From Chryseomonas sp014190935 (GTDB taxonomy: Bacteria; Pseudomonadota; Gammaproteobacteria; Pseudomonadales; Pseudomonadaceae), in contig NZ_JACHVV010000006.1 in NCBI RefSeq assembly GCF_014190935.1, forward strand, positions 1-64,000: DNA of 64,000 bases, read 5' to 3'. The stretch's first letter is position 1. Every line of letters starts with the position of its first letter. The notes beneath the pieces are model-generated. The model was not told the DNA's origin. It did no database searches and was given only the letters and a program-made list of their open reading frames with translations. The position numbers were made by a program, and so were the translations under genes. Below are positions 28,595 through 36,703 of this stretch, one piece after another.

Positions 28595-30985
28595 ATGCCC
28601 ATCTCCGCCCCCCTCCACCGCCGGCTGCGCCTGGCCAATGGCCTGACCGTCGCCCTGCTGCACGATCCCGAGCTGCCCCAGGCCGCCGCCCTGGTGCGCA
28701 TCGGCGCCGGCAGTCACCAGGCGCCGCGGGCCTTTCCGGGGCTGGCGCACTTTCTCGAACACCTGTTCTTTCTCGGCAGCCGGCGCTATCCGGCGGCGGA
28801 CGGCCTGATGCCGCTGGTGCAGCGCCTCGGCGGCGAACTCAACGCCAGCACCCGCGAGACCACCACCGACTTCTTTTTCGCCCTGGCCCCCGAGCACCTG
28901 GCCGCCGGACTCGCCCGGCTGCTGGACATGCTCGCCGCGCCCCTGCTGGCAGCGGACGCCCAGCACCGCGAGCGCGAGGTGCTGCACGCCGAATTCATCG
29001 CCTGGTCGCGCAGCGCCGATACCCGCCGCGACCTGGCCCTGGCCACCGGCTTGCCCGTCGACCATCCGGCCGCCGGCTTCCATGCTGGCAACCGATACAG
29101 CCTGCCGCTGCAGAGCCCGGCCTTCCAGGCGGCCCTGCATGATTTCCAGCGCCAGTACTACCGCGCCGACAACGCCCTGCTGGTGCTGGCCGGGCCGCAA
29201 CCGCTGGCCGAACTGGCCGAACTGGCCCGCGAACAGGGCGCCCTGCTGCCCCCTGGCCCGACGCCCAGCGCCGCAACCCCGCAAGCGCTCCCGGCTCCAG
29301 GCGAACGCTGGCAGACCATTACCGCCACGCCACCACTGCTGGCCGTGCAATTCGCCCTCGACGACCTGCCACCCGGCAGCTGGGAAGCGGCGGAACTGCT
29401 GGAAACCCTGCTGCTCGGCGACCATCCCGGCGGCCTGCCCGCCCTCCTGCGCCAGGCCGGCCAGGCCGAACGACTGAGCCTCGCCTGGCCCTATCGCCAG
29501 GCCCGCCAGGGCCTGCTCCGACTGGATCTCGCGCCTGGCCCCCAGGCCAGTCCCAGCCACCTGACCGGTATCCTGTTCGCCTGGCTGGACGCCCTGCGCC
29601 AGACACCCCTCGCCGCGCTGCAGCAGGGCCACGCCGAACGCACCCAGCGCCTCTGGGCCACCCTGCCCGCCCTGGCGCTGGCAAGACGCCTGGGTGAACG
29701 CCTCTGGCTGGATCGGCCCGGAGACGCCTGGCCACGACCGGCGCTCTCGCCTGCCGCCCAGGCCGCCTGGCCCCGGCTGCTCGCGCAACTGGTCCCGCAG
29801 CGTCTCGGTGGTTTCGCCGCCGGCCTGGCCGCTGCACCGAACCGGGCGCCGCCCGTTGCCGTCCCCTTCACCCTGCCACCGCCCAACTCCTTGCTCGCCG
29901 ACCCCGTCACGCCAAGCGCCCCGACGAGGCAGCCCTGGCCGATCAGCCAGGCCCTCGCCCCCCAGCAGCGCGAAGGCCTGCTGTTCCTGCGCTGGCAATG
30001 GCCGGGACCGGCACCGGTCGCGCCCGACGTCCGGGTGCTGGGCGCGCTGCCCCGGCTGGCCGCCGAGGCGGGCGTCAACCTGCGCTGGAGTCCGCCCGGG
30101 GTGCCCTGGGAATTGCGGCTGCAGGGCTGGGCCACGGCGTTGCCGGCGGTGCTGGCGCAGGCGCTCGGCCGCTTGACGAACGCGCTGGACCTTTCCCAGC
30201 CGGTCCCCGCAGCCTCGATCGAGCCCATGCTGATCCGCCAGCTGCTCAAGGTCCTGCCCGAGCGACTGACCACGGTCATGCCGCTGACAGAGATTGCCGA
30301 AGGCCCACGCTGGCAGGCCCTGGCCGGCGGCCTGCCCCAGGCGGCACAGGCGTCCCTGGCCGCCGTCACGCCGCCGCCTCGGCCCCGGGCAGCGCCGCTG
30401 GGCGAACCGCCCGGCTGCACCGGTCGCCGCTGGCACCACGAGCCCAGCGCCGATGCTCAGCAGGCGCTGCTGCTGTTCTGTCCGCAACCCGATGCGCGTC
30501 CCACTACCGAAGCGGCCTGGCGACTGCTGGCGGCGCGCCTGCAAGGACCGCTGTTCCAGCGCCTGCGCAGCGAGCGACAACTGGGCTATGCGGTGTTTTC
30601 CGCCTATCGCCAACTGGGCGATCACGGCGGCCTGCTGATTGGCGTGCAGTCGCCCCAGGCGCGGGCGGCGGAGATCCTCGCGGAAATCGAGAGTGGCCTG
30701 GCCGACAGCCTCAACGCGGTGCAGGCCGAGGCCGCGACGCTGGCAGAGAACATCCGCCAGCTGGTGCGCGACTTCAGCCCCGCCACCCCTCAGCGCGCCG
30801 CCCTGGCCGAGCGGCTCTGGTGGGGCTTCCAGCGCAGCGGGGCGCTGGACCTCTCGCCCCTGCAACAAGCCCTGGCCGCCCTCGACGCCGAGGCCCTGCA
30901 GCTGGCCTGGCGGCAACTCACCGCCGCCGACGCGCCGCGTTTCGCCCTGGCCAATGCCCGCGCGCCATCCGGCTGGATGTCATAG
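28595..30985 (+). CDS. pqqF: PQQ biosynthesis zinc protease PqqF (M16 family)
   Basis: A 796-residue M16 peptidase. The inverted zinc motif HFLEH is near residue 52 (HFLEHLFFLGS), with the downstream Glu in the REREVLHAEF helix near 130. The C-terminal half has the inactive repeat (SERQLGYAVFSAYRQLGDHGG). Length matches Pseudomonas and Klebsiella PqqF. In the current model PqqF, alone or with PqqG, trims the PqqA peptide after PqqE has cross-linked Glu and Tyr. It lies directly upstream of pqqABCDE, unlike species where pqqF is distal. Start ATG 28595. Confidence 0.92.
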   Translation: MPISAPLHRRLRLANGLTVALLHDPELPQAAALVRIGAGSHQAPRAFPGLAHFLEHLFFLGSRRYPAADGLMPLVQRLGGELNASTRETTTDFFFALAPEHLAAGLARLLDMLAAPLLAADAQHREREVLHAEFIAWSRSADTRRDLALATGLPVDHPAAGFHAGNRYSLPLQSPAFQAALHDFQRQYYRADNALLVLAGPQPLAELAELAREQGALLPPGPTPSAATPQALPAPGERWQTITATPPLLAVQFALDDLPPGSWEAAELLETLLLGDHPGGLPALLRQAGQAERLSLAWPYRQARQGLLRLDLAPGPQASPSHLTGILFAWLDALRQTPLAALQQGHAERTQRLWATLPALALARRLGERLWLDRPGDAWPRPALSPAAQAAWPRLLAQLVPQRLGGFAAGLAAAPNRAPPVAVPFTLPPPNSLLADPVTPSAPTRQPWPISQALAPQQREGLLFLRWQWPGPAPVAPDVRVLGALPRLAAEAGVNLRWSPPGVPWELRLQGWATALPAVLAQALGRLTNALDLSQPVPAASIEPMLIRQLLKVLPERLTTVMPLTEIAEGPRWQALAGGLPQAAQASLAAVTPPPRPRAAPLGEPPGCTGRRWHHEPSADAQQALLLFCPQPDARPTTEAAWRLLAARLQGPLFQRLRSERQLGYAVFSAYRQLGDHGGLLIGVQSPQARAAEILAEIESGLADSLNAVQAEAATLAENIRQLVRDFSPATPQRAALAERLWWGFQRSGALDLSPLQQALAALDAEALQLAWRQLTAADAPRFALANARAPSGWMS

Positions 30986-31016
30986 CTTTCAACACTTTCC
31001 CGGGAGCGTCGGCCGC

Positions 31017-31076
31017 CGCTGGCGGTCAATCTGTTGCAGGATCGGTAAGACAGTTATGTCCGCCGGACCGCCAGCG
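31017..31076 (+). promoter_or_regulatory. Long inverted repeat in the pqqF-pqqA spacer
   Basis: CGCTGGCGGTC (31017-31027) is exactly complementary to GACCGCCAGCG (31066-31076), with 38 bases between. A smaller hairpin CCGGAT/ATCCGG (31128-31141) follows closer to pqqA. Either could act in the pqqF 3' end or the pqqA leader. No T-run follows, so it is not a standard terminator. Confidence 0.6.
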
Positions 31077-31169
31077 ATTCGTCGCGGCAAAAACCCTTAG
31101 CTAGGTAACATTTGTTAGACTTAACGACCGGATCCATCCGGCTTTCGCAGTCAAAAGAGGAGACCTCCC

Positions 31170-31241
31170 ATGTGGACCAAGCCTGCTTACACTGACCTGC
31201 GCATCGGCTTCGAAGTCACCATGTACTTCGCCAACCGTTGA
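31170..31241 (+). CDS. pqqA: PQQ precursor peptide PqqA
   Basis: A 23-codon gene with a strong AGGAG site eleven bases upstream of ATG 31170. The peptide ([20 protein letters not shown]...) carries Glu15 and Tyr19, the two residues PqqE joins and PqqF/PqqB/PqqC convert to pyrroloquinoline quinone. Length, sequence and position before pqqB leave little doubt. A GC-rich hairpin immediately after the stop codon probably ends or attenuates most transcripts, giving excess precursor peptide over the enzymes. Confidence 0.97.
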
Positions 31242-31249
31242 TGCGCCCC

Positions 31250-31278
31250 ACGCCCCGGTTCGCCGGGGCGTACTTTTT
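31250..31278 (+). terminator. Attenuator-type terminator between pqqA and pqqB
   Basis: Perfect nine-base stem ACGCCCCGG (31250-31258) / CCGGGGCGT (31263-31271) with a TTCG tetraloop, followed by AC and five T. It starts nine bases after the pqqA stop. A partial terminator here would set pqqA well above pqqBCDE. Confidence 0.85.
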
Positions 31279-31296
31279 CCAGGTTCGATCTTTCCC

Positions 31297-32208
31297 ATGC
31301 ATATCCAGATTCTCGGCTCCGCCGCCGGCGGTGGCTTTCCCCAGTGGAACTGCAATTGCGTCAATTGCGACGGCTTCCGCAAGGGCACCCTCAGGGCCCA
31401 GGCCCGTACCCAGTCTTCCATCGCCCTGTCCGACGACGGGGTGAACTGGATCCTGTGCAACGCCTCGCCCGACATCCGTGCCCAGCTGGCCGGCTTCGCC
31501 CCGCTGCAGCCGGCGCGCGCCCTGCGTGACACCGGCATCCGCGCCATCGTCCTGCTGGACAGCCAGATCGACCACACCACCGGCCTGCTCAGCCTGCGCG
31601 AAGGCTGCCCCCACGAGGTCTGGTGCACCGAGATGGTCCACCAGGACCTCACCACCGGCTTTCCGCTGTTCAACATGCTCCAGCACTGGAATGGCGGGCT
31701 CAGCTGGCAACCTATCGCCCTGAGTGGCAGCTTCACCATTGCGGCCTGCCCGAATCTGGAATTCACACCCTTCCCGCTGCGCAGCGCCGCGCCGCCCTAT
31801 TCGCCCCATCGCCACGATCCGCACCCGGGCGACAACCTGGGACTGCTGGTCCACGACCGACGCACCGGCGGCAAGCTGTTCTATGCCCCGGGCCTGGGCC
31901 AGCCGGACGCTGCCCTGCTGGAGCTGATGGGCCAGGCCGACTGCCTGCTGGTGGACGGTACCCTCTGGACCGACGACGAGATGCAGCGCCGCGGCGTGGG
32001 CACCCGCACCGGCACCGAGATGGGCCACCTGCCGCAGAGCGGTCCCGGCGGCATGCTGGAGGTGCTGGCCGGCTTCGAGCGCCAGCGCAAGGTGCTGATC
32101 CACATCAACAACACCAATCCGATCCTGGACGAAGACTCCCCCGAACGCGCCATCGTCGCGCGCCAGGGCGTGGAAGTCGCCTGGGACGGGATGTCCATCG
32201 AGTTGTGA
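31297..32208 (+). CDS. pqqB: PQQ biosynthesis protein PqqB
   Basis: A 303-residue metallo-beta-lactamase-fold protein of normal PqqB length. It opens HIQILGSAAGGGFPQWNCNC, the PqqB hallmark with cysteines in the Zn-binding CxCxxC pattern, and has the DSQIDHTTGL histidine region near residue 90. PqqB is now viewed as an iron hydroxylase acting on the cross-linked Glu-Tyr intermediate. ATG 31297 is 55 bases after pqqA, beyond the attenuator. pqqC begins six bases past its stop. Confidence 0.96.
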   Translation: MHIQILGSAAGGGFPQWNCNCVNCDGFRKGTLRAQARTQSSIALSDDGVNWILCNASPDIRAQLAGFAPLQPARALRDTGIRAIVLLDSQIDHTTGLLSLREGCPHEVWCTEMVHQDLTTGFPLFNMLQHWNGGLSWQPIALSGSFTIAACPNLEFTPFPLRSAAPPYSPHRHDPHPGDNLGLLVHDRRTGGKLFYAPGLGQPDAALLELMGQADCLLVDGTLWTDDEMQRRGVGTRTGTEMGHLPQSGPGGMLEVLAGFERQRKVLIHINNTNPILDEDSPERAIVARQGVEVAWDGMSIEL

Positions 32209-32213
32209 ACGCC

Positions 32214-32963
32214 ATGCCCGACGCCCTCACCCACGCCGAATTCGAAGCCGCCCTGCGCGCCAAGGGCGACCTCTATCACATCCACCACCCCTATCACGTG
32301 GCCATGTACCAGGGCCGCGCCAGCCGCGAGCAGATCCAGGGCTGGGTGGCCAACCGCTTCTACTACCAGGTCAACATCCCGCTCAAGGACGCCGCCATCC
32401 TGGCCAACTGCCCGGATCGCGAGATCCGTCGCGAATGGGTGCAGCGCATCCTCGACCACGACGGCGAGCCCGGCAGCGAAGGTGGCATCGAGGCCTGGCT
32501 GCGCCTGGCCGAGGCCACCGGCCTGAACCGCGAGCAGGTGCTCTCCCAGGAACTGGTGCTGCCCGGGGTGCGCTTCGCGGTGGACGCCTACGTCAACTTC
32601 GCCCGCCGCGCCTCCTGGCAGGAAGCCGCCAGCAGCTCCCTGACCGAGTTGTTCGCGCCGCAGATCCACCAGTCGCGGCTGGACGCCTGGCCGACCCACT
32701 ATCCCTGGATCGATCCGGCCGGCTACGAGTACTTCCGCACCCGCCTGGGCCAGGCGCGGCGCGATGTCGAGCATGGCCTGCAGATCACCCTGCAGCACTA
32801 CACCACCTGGGAATCCCAGCAGCGCATGCTGGAGATCCTGCAGTTCAAGCTGGACATCCTCTGGACCATGCTCGACGCCATGAGCATGGCCTACGAACTG
32901 CACCGCCCGCCCTACCACAGCGTCACCGCCGAGCGTCGCTGGCACCGAGGAATCGACCTATGA
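32214..32963 (+). CDS. pqqC: Pyrroloquinoline-quinone synthase PqqC
   Basis: A 249-residue all-helical heme-oxygenase-fold oxidase that performs the final cyclisation and eight-electron oxidation to PQQ. Start at ATG 32214 (MPDALTHAEFEAALR). The N-terminal region KGDLYHIHHPYH and QGWVANRFYYQ, and C-terminal HRPPYHSV, are conserved in PqqC. It ends in an ATGA overlap with pqqD. A longer open frame upstream of this start overlaps pqqB and is not coding. Confidence 0.96.
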   Translation: MPDALTHAEFEAALRAKGDLYHIHHPYHVAMYQGRASREQIQGWVANRFYYQVNIPLKDAAILANCPDREIRREWVQRILDHDGEPGSEGGIEAWLRLAEATGLNREQVLSQELVLPGVRFAVDAYVNFARRASWQEAASSSLTELFAPQIHQSRLDAWPTHYPWIDPAGYEYFRTRLGQARRDVEHGLQITLQHYTTWESQQRMLEILQFKLDILWTMLDAMSMAYELHRPPYHSVTAERRWHRGIDL

Positions 32964-33235
32964 GCTTCGACCGCACCCAGGTGCCGCGCTGGCGCCCCGG
33001 CTATCGCTTCCAGTTCGAGCCGGCGCAGGACGCCCATGTGCTGCTCTACCCCGAGGGCATGATCAAGCTCAACGACAGCGCCGCCGCCATCGGCGGGCTG
33101 ATCGACGGCCAGCGTGACGTGGCCGCCATCATCGCTGGCCTCGACGAACGCTTCCCCGGCGTACCCGAGCTGGGCGCCGACGTCGAACAATTCATGGAGG
33201 TCGCTCGTGCAGAGCACTGGCTCCTGCTCGGCTGA
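32960..33235 (+). CDS. pqqD: PqqA-binding chaperone PqqD
   Basis: A 91-residue RiPP recognition element (PqqD family) that binds PqqA and delivers it to PqqE. Conserved features: VPRWRPGYRFQFEPAQ, HVLLYPEGMIKLNDSAA and the wHTH helices to VARAEHWL. Its ATG overlaps the pqqC stop (ATGA), and pqqE follows after 22 bases. Confidence 0.95.
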   Translation: MSFDRTQVPRWRPGYRFQFEPAQDAHVLLYPEGMIKLNDSAAAIGGLIDGQRDVAAIIAGLDERFPGVPELGADVEQFMEVARAEHWLLLG

Positions 33236-33257
33236 TACCTCGCTGCCTGGAGTGCCC

Positions 33258-34409
33258 ATGCAACTCCCGCAGCCGCCGACGGTAGGCAAGCACAACGTCG
33301 GCCTGCCGCTGTGGCTGCTGGCCGAGGTCACCTATCGCTGTCCGCTGCAGTGCCCCTATTGCTCCAACCCCCTGGACTTCGCCGCCCAGGGTCGCGAGCT
33401 GACCACCGAACAGTGGTTCAAGGTGATGGCCGAGGCACGGGAGATGGGCGCCGCCCAGATCGGCTTTTCCGGAGGCGAACCCCTGGTGCGCCAGGACCTC
33501 GCCGAGCTGATCCGCGAGGCGCGCCGGCTGGGCTACTACACCAACCTCATCACCTCCGGCATCGGCCTCACCGAGGCGCGCATCGCGGAATTCAAGGAAG
33601 CCGGCCTGGACCATATCCAGATCAGCTTCCAGGCCAGCGACGAACAGGTGAACAACCTGCTGGCCGGCTCGAAGAAGGCCTTCGCCCAGAAGCTGGCCAT
33701 GGCCAAGGCGGTCAAGGCCCATGGCTATCCCATGGTGCTCAACTTCGTCACCCACAGGCACAACATCGATCGCATCGACCAGATCATCGACCTCTGCCTG
33801 GCCCTGGAAGCCGACTTCGTCGAACTCGCCACCTGCCAGTTCTACGGCTGGGCCGAGCGCAATCGCGCCGGTCTGTTGCCGACCAGGGCCCAGTTGGAGC
33901 GCGCCGAAGGCATCACGAACGAGTACCGCGCGCGCCTCAAGGCCGAGAACCATCCCTGCAAGCTGATCTTCGTCACCCCGGACTACTACGAAGAGCGCCC
34001 CAAGGCCTGCATGGACGGCTGGGGCAAGCTGTTCCTGACCATCACGCCGGACGGCACCGCCCTGCCCTGCCACGGCGCCCGGCAGATGCCCATCGCCTTC
34101 CCCAACGTGAAGGAGCAGGACCTCAGGCACATCTGGTACGACTCCTTCGGCTTCAACGTCTACCGTGGCTACGACTGGATGCCCGAGCCCTGCCGTTCCT
34201 GCGACGAGAAGGAAAAGGACTATGGCGGCTGCCGCTGCCAGGCCTTCATGCTCACCGGCGATGCGCGTAACGCCGACCCGGTCTGCGCCAAGTCCCCGCA
34301 CCACGAGCTCATCCTCGCCGCCCGCCAGGAAGCCGAGACCGCGACCCAGCGGATCGAGGACCTGCACTTCAGGAACGAGCGGAATTCGCGGCTGATCGCC
34401 AAGGCCTAG
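33258..34409 (+). CDS. pqqE: PqqA peptide cyclase PqqE (radical SAM)
   Basis: A 383-residue radical SAM/SPASM enzyme that forms the Glu-Tyr carbon-carbon bond in PqqA. CPLQCPYC near residue 26 holds the SAM [4Fe-4S] cluster. FSGGEPL is the GGE motif. The C-terminal cysteines (CMDGWGKL, LPCHGARQMP, PCRSCDEKEKDYGGCRCQ) bind auxiliary clusters. ATG 33258 is chosen, with GGAG seven bases upstream; the open frame extends further 5' but overlaps pqqD with unrelated sequence. Last gene of the pqqABCDE set, followed by a strong hairpin. Confidence 0.96.
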   Translation: MQLPQPPTVGKHNVGLPLWLLAEVTYRCPLQCPYCSNPLDFAAQGRELTTEQWFKVMAEAREMGAAQIGFSGGEPLVRQDLAELIREARRLGYYTNLITSGIGLTEARIAEFKEAGLDHIQISFQASDEQVNNLLAGSKKAFAQKLAMAKAVKAHGYPMVLNFVTHRHNIDRIDQIIDLCLALEADFVELATCQFYGWAERNRAGLLPTRAQLERAEGITNEYRARLKAENHPCKLIFVTPDYYEERPKACMDGWGKLFLTITPDGTALPCHGARQMPIAFPNVKEQDLRHIWYDSFGFNVYRGYDWMPEPCRSCDEKEKDYGGCRCQAFMLTGDARNADPVCAKSPHHELILAARQEAETATQRIEDLHFRNERNSRLIAKA

Positions 34410-34521
34410 GGCCGGCGGCGGCGCCAGGCACGCCAAGGTCGCCGATGGAATCCAGGGCCCTGCGCCAAGGCGCAGGCTAGTCGACGGGACTCACCACCCA
34501 CGGCTCCGAGGCGTTTGCCTC

Positions 34522-34560
34522 CCGGCCGGGCAGTGACCATACTGCCCGGCCGGACCTTTT
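34522..34560 (+). terminator. Hairpin/terminator after pqqE, with a possible embedded promoter
   Basis: A 13-base perfect stem CCGGCCGGGCAGT (34522-34534) / ACTGCCCGGCCGG (34541-34553), six-base loop, then ACC and TTTT. It ends only 12 bases before the next start codon. TTGCCT (34515-34520) and CATACT (34538-34543) with 17 bases between form a promoter-like pair that overlaps the hairpin. Confidence 0.75.
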
Positions 34561-34572
34561 CCTCGCCTTGCC

Positions 34573-35097
34573 ATGCCCTCGATACGCCCGCTGCGCCCTG
34601 CCGACATCCCGGCCGTCCTCGCCATCCAGGCAGCCAACTACCCCGCCGACCTGCTCGAAGACCACGCCTTCTATACCAATCGCCTGGAACTCGCCCCGGA
34701 ACACTGCTGGGCGGCCCTGGACGCCGAGGCGCGGTTGCAAGGCTATCTGATCGCCTATCCCTGGGACGACGGCCTGCCACCGGTGCTGGGTGCCCGCCTG
34801 GAGCAGCTGCCGGGCGCGGCCTCGACCTGGTTCCTGCACGACTGCGCCGTGCACCCCGCCGCCCAGGGCCAGGGCGTGGCCGGGCGCCTCTATCGCCACG
34901 CCAAGGGCCAGGCGCGGCGCGCCCGCCTGCGCCAGGGGCGGCTGGTATCGCTGTCCAACGCCATCGGCTACTGGCAGCGCCACCACTATCATCCGGTCCC
35001 GGCCGACGCCGCGCTCAAGGCCAAGCTGGCCGGCTATGGCGCCGGCGCCTGCCTGATGCAGCGCACCCTCGATACCCCGGACAGCGACCACGCCTAA
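34573..35097 (+). CDS. GNAT family N-acetyltransferase
   Basis: A 174-residue GNAT protein beginning SIRPLRPADIPAVLAIQAANYP, with the acetyl-CoA binding region LHDCAVHPAAQGQGVAGRLYRHAKGQA near residues 90-115 (the QGQGVA loop matches R/Q-x-x-G-x-G/A). Substrate unknown. The last residues are a short disordered tail. No Shine-Dalgarno is visible, and the pqqE hairpin ends 12 bases upstream, so its transcript has a very short leader or depends on readthrough. There is no evidence that it takes part in PQQ synthesis. Confidence 0.88.
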   Translation: MPSIRPLRPADIPAVLAIQAANYPADLLEDHAFYTNRLELAPEHCWAALDAEARLQGYLIAYPWDDGLPPVLGARLEQLPGAASTWFLHDCAVHPAAQGQGVAGRLYRHAKGQARRARLRQGRLVSLSNAIGYWQRHHYHPVPADAALKAKLAGYGAGACLMQRTLDTPDSDHA

Positions 35098-35216
35098 AAC
35101 CTGCAAATCTAAATGCAAGTATTTCGCTTTCGCCTTAACATGGCCTAGCCCAGGAGGGCCTCCGCTGCCCGGCGCTCTGGCGCGGGTATCTTGATCGCCG
35201 CTACAAGGAATCCCTG

Positions 35217-36623
35217 ATGAACATCGCTCCAGCGTCTTCGGCCAAGGGCCGGCGCGTCTTTTCCGTCACCCTGCTGGCCGCCCTGCTGGAGCTGGGCGGG
35301 CAGGCCGCTCAGGCGCGCTCCAGCTTCGAAGCCCCCGATCCGGACTACCACGGCGAGATCAAGGCGAGTCCCGTCAGCGGCACCGCCATCCTGGCCGGCA
35401 GCGAGGTCGCGCTGGACGGCCGCGGCTTCACCCCCGGTCAGCAGATCACCCTGTCCCGCGGCGGCGTGGCGCTCAACCCCGACGCCGCCTACGTGGCCGA
35501 CGCCCAGGGCACCTTCAAGGCGACCCTGCGCATCCCCGCAGACGCCGCCCCCGGCCAGCACCCCATCGTCATCAGCACCGCCCAGCCCTCGGGCGCCGCG
35601 GTCTTCCCGCTCAAGGTCTCGCCGGTGGTACCGCTGTCCGGCGCCGAGGCCTACAGCCTCACCGCGGTCAAGCTGGTCCCCGGCCTCTACCAGGTGGACA
35701 GCAGCGCCAAGACCGGCGCCCTCTTCGTCACCTCGGCCGTGGGCCGCCCGCCGGTCAAGGTCTCGCAACTGCTCAAGCTCGATCCCAGGGACCTGTCCAT
35801 CGAGCGCCAGATCACCCCGGCCGCCGCCCCGGGCGAGGACGCCGGCGTCTACGCCGTCTACGGCGTGGGCGTGGACGATCGCAACGGCACCGTCTGGACC
35901 ACCAATACCCGGCAGAACACCGTGGCGGTCTATCGCCAGAGCGACCTGGGCCTGGTCAAGCAATTCGAACCCGGCCTCGTGCCCCATGCCCACACCGTGG
36001 TGGTCGACGAGAAACTCGACCGCGCCTTCGCCTCGGCGGCCATGACCCCGGACATCGTCAGCTTCGACGCCAAGACCCCGGCCGTGCGCAAGCACATCGC
36101 CATCGAATCGGGCGTGCGCGGCGAGCAGTTCGCCGTGGTCGGCATGCATCTGGACCCGGCGGTGCACAAGCTCTACGTCGTCAGCCTGAAGACCAACGAA
36201 GCCGCGGTGATCGACGCCAAGACCGAGACCGTCGAGAAGGTCTTTCCGATCCAGGGCGCCAAGACCCCCATGGGCGTGGCCCACGATCCCCAGACCGATC
36301 GCCTGTTCATCACCGCCCAGGGCAGCGACAACCTGCTGATCGTCGACGCCAAGACCGGCAAGACCCTGCACAACGTCACCACCGGTGCCGGGGCGCTGAA
36401 CGTGGCCTTCGACCCGGTCAAGCGCCTGGCCTACGTGACCAACCGCGGCGCCGGCACCCTGACCGTGGTCGACCCGGACGGCACCATCAAGGCCAACCTG
36501 GAACTGGGCACCTACCCCAACCACGCGGTGGTGGACAGCAAGGGCGTGGTCTACGCGGTCAACAAGGCCAAGGGCCAGGATGATGCCGAGGGGGATCGGA
36601 TCACTCGCGTGATGGCCAAGTAA
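35217..36623 (+). CDS. YncE-like periplasmic beta-propeller protein
   Basis: A 468-residue exported protein. A signal peptide runs to about residue 33 (SVTLLAALLELGGQAAQA). Residues about 45-140 look like an Ig/IPT-type beta-sandwich (GSEVALDGRGFTPGQQITL). From about 150 a seven-bladed propeller follows with YVTN/YncE-type repeats (LYVVSLKTNEAAVIDAKT, LFITAQGSDNLLIVDAKTG, AYVTNRGAGTLTVVDPDG). Such proteins bind nucleic acid or unknown ligands; no catalytic site can be named. Upstream (about 35112-35125) AAATGCAAGTATTT is an imperfect palindrome, possibly regulatory. It follows the GNAT gene but its own terminator suggests a separate unit. Confidence 0.85.
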   Translation: MNIAPASSAKGRRVFSVTLLAALLELGGQAAQARSSFEAPDPDYHGEIKASPVSGTAILAGSEVALDGRGFTPGQQITLSRGGVALNPDAAYVADAQGTFKATLRIPADAAPGQHPIVISTAQPSGAAVFPLKVSPVVPLSGAEAYSLTAVKLVPGLYQVDSSAKTGALFVTSAVGRPPVKVSQLLKLDPRDLSIERQITPAAAPGEDAGVYAVYGVGVDDRNGTVWTTNTRQNTVAVYRQSDLGLVKQFEPGLVPHAHTVVVDEKLDRAFASAAMTPDIVSFDAKTPAVRKHIAIESGVRGEQFAVVGMHLDPAVHKLYVVSLKTNEAAVIDAKTETVEKVFPIQGAKTPMGVAHDPQTDRLFITAQGSDNLLIVDAKTGKTLHNVTTGAGALNVAFDPVKRLAYVTNRGAGTLTVVDPDGTIKANLELGTYPNHAVVDSKGVVYAVNKAKGQDDAEGDRITRVMAK

Positions 36624-36630
36624 CAGGACT

Positions 36631-36662
36631 GCAGCCCCCTGCCTGGGCTGGGGGCTGCTTTC
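36631..36662 (+). terminator. Terminator after the YncE-like gene
   Basis: GCAGCCCCC (36631-36639) pairs with GGGGGCTGC (36650-36658), followed by TTTC. Confidence 0.7.
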
Positions 36663-36663
36663 G

Positions 36664-36702
36664 GATTTCGGCTTTCGGCTTTCGGCTTTCGTTTTGGGCT
36701 TT
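36664..36702. repeat. Short GCTTTCG tandem repeat at the edge of composite repeat copy B
   Basis: Three exact GCTTTCG units with degenerate neighbours (GATTTCG, then a final GGCTTTCG) fill the bases between the terminator and the GTAGGTTGGG end of copy B. Confidence 0.7.
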
Positions 36703-36703
36703 C

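Noticed and set aside
31623..32963. A 446-codon PqqC with a long N-terminal extension
   Set aside because: The extension lies in another frame of pqqB and is Arg/Pro-rich. PqqC starts at 32214 as in all known homologues.
35098..35216. Fur box before the YncE-like gene (AAATGCAAGTATTT)
   Set aside because: Symmetry is imperfect and too short for the 19-bp Fur consensus. Kept only as a remark in the gene entry.
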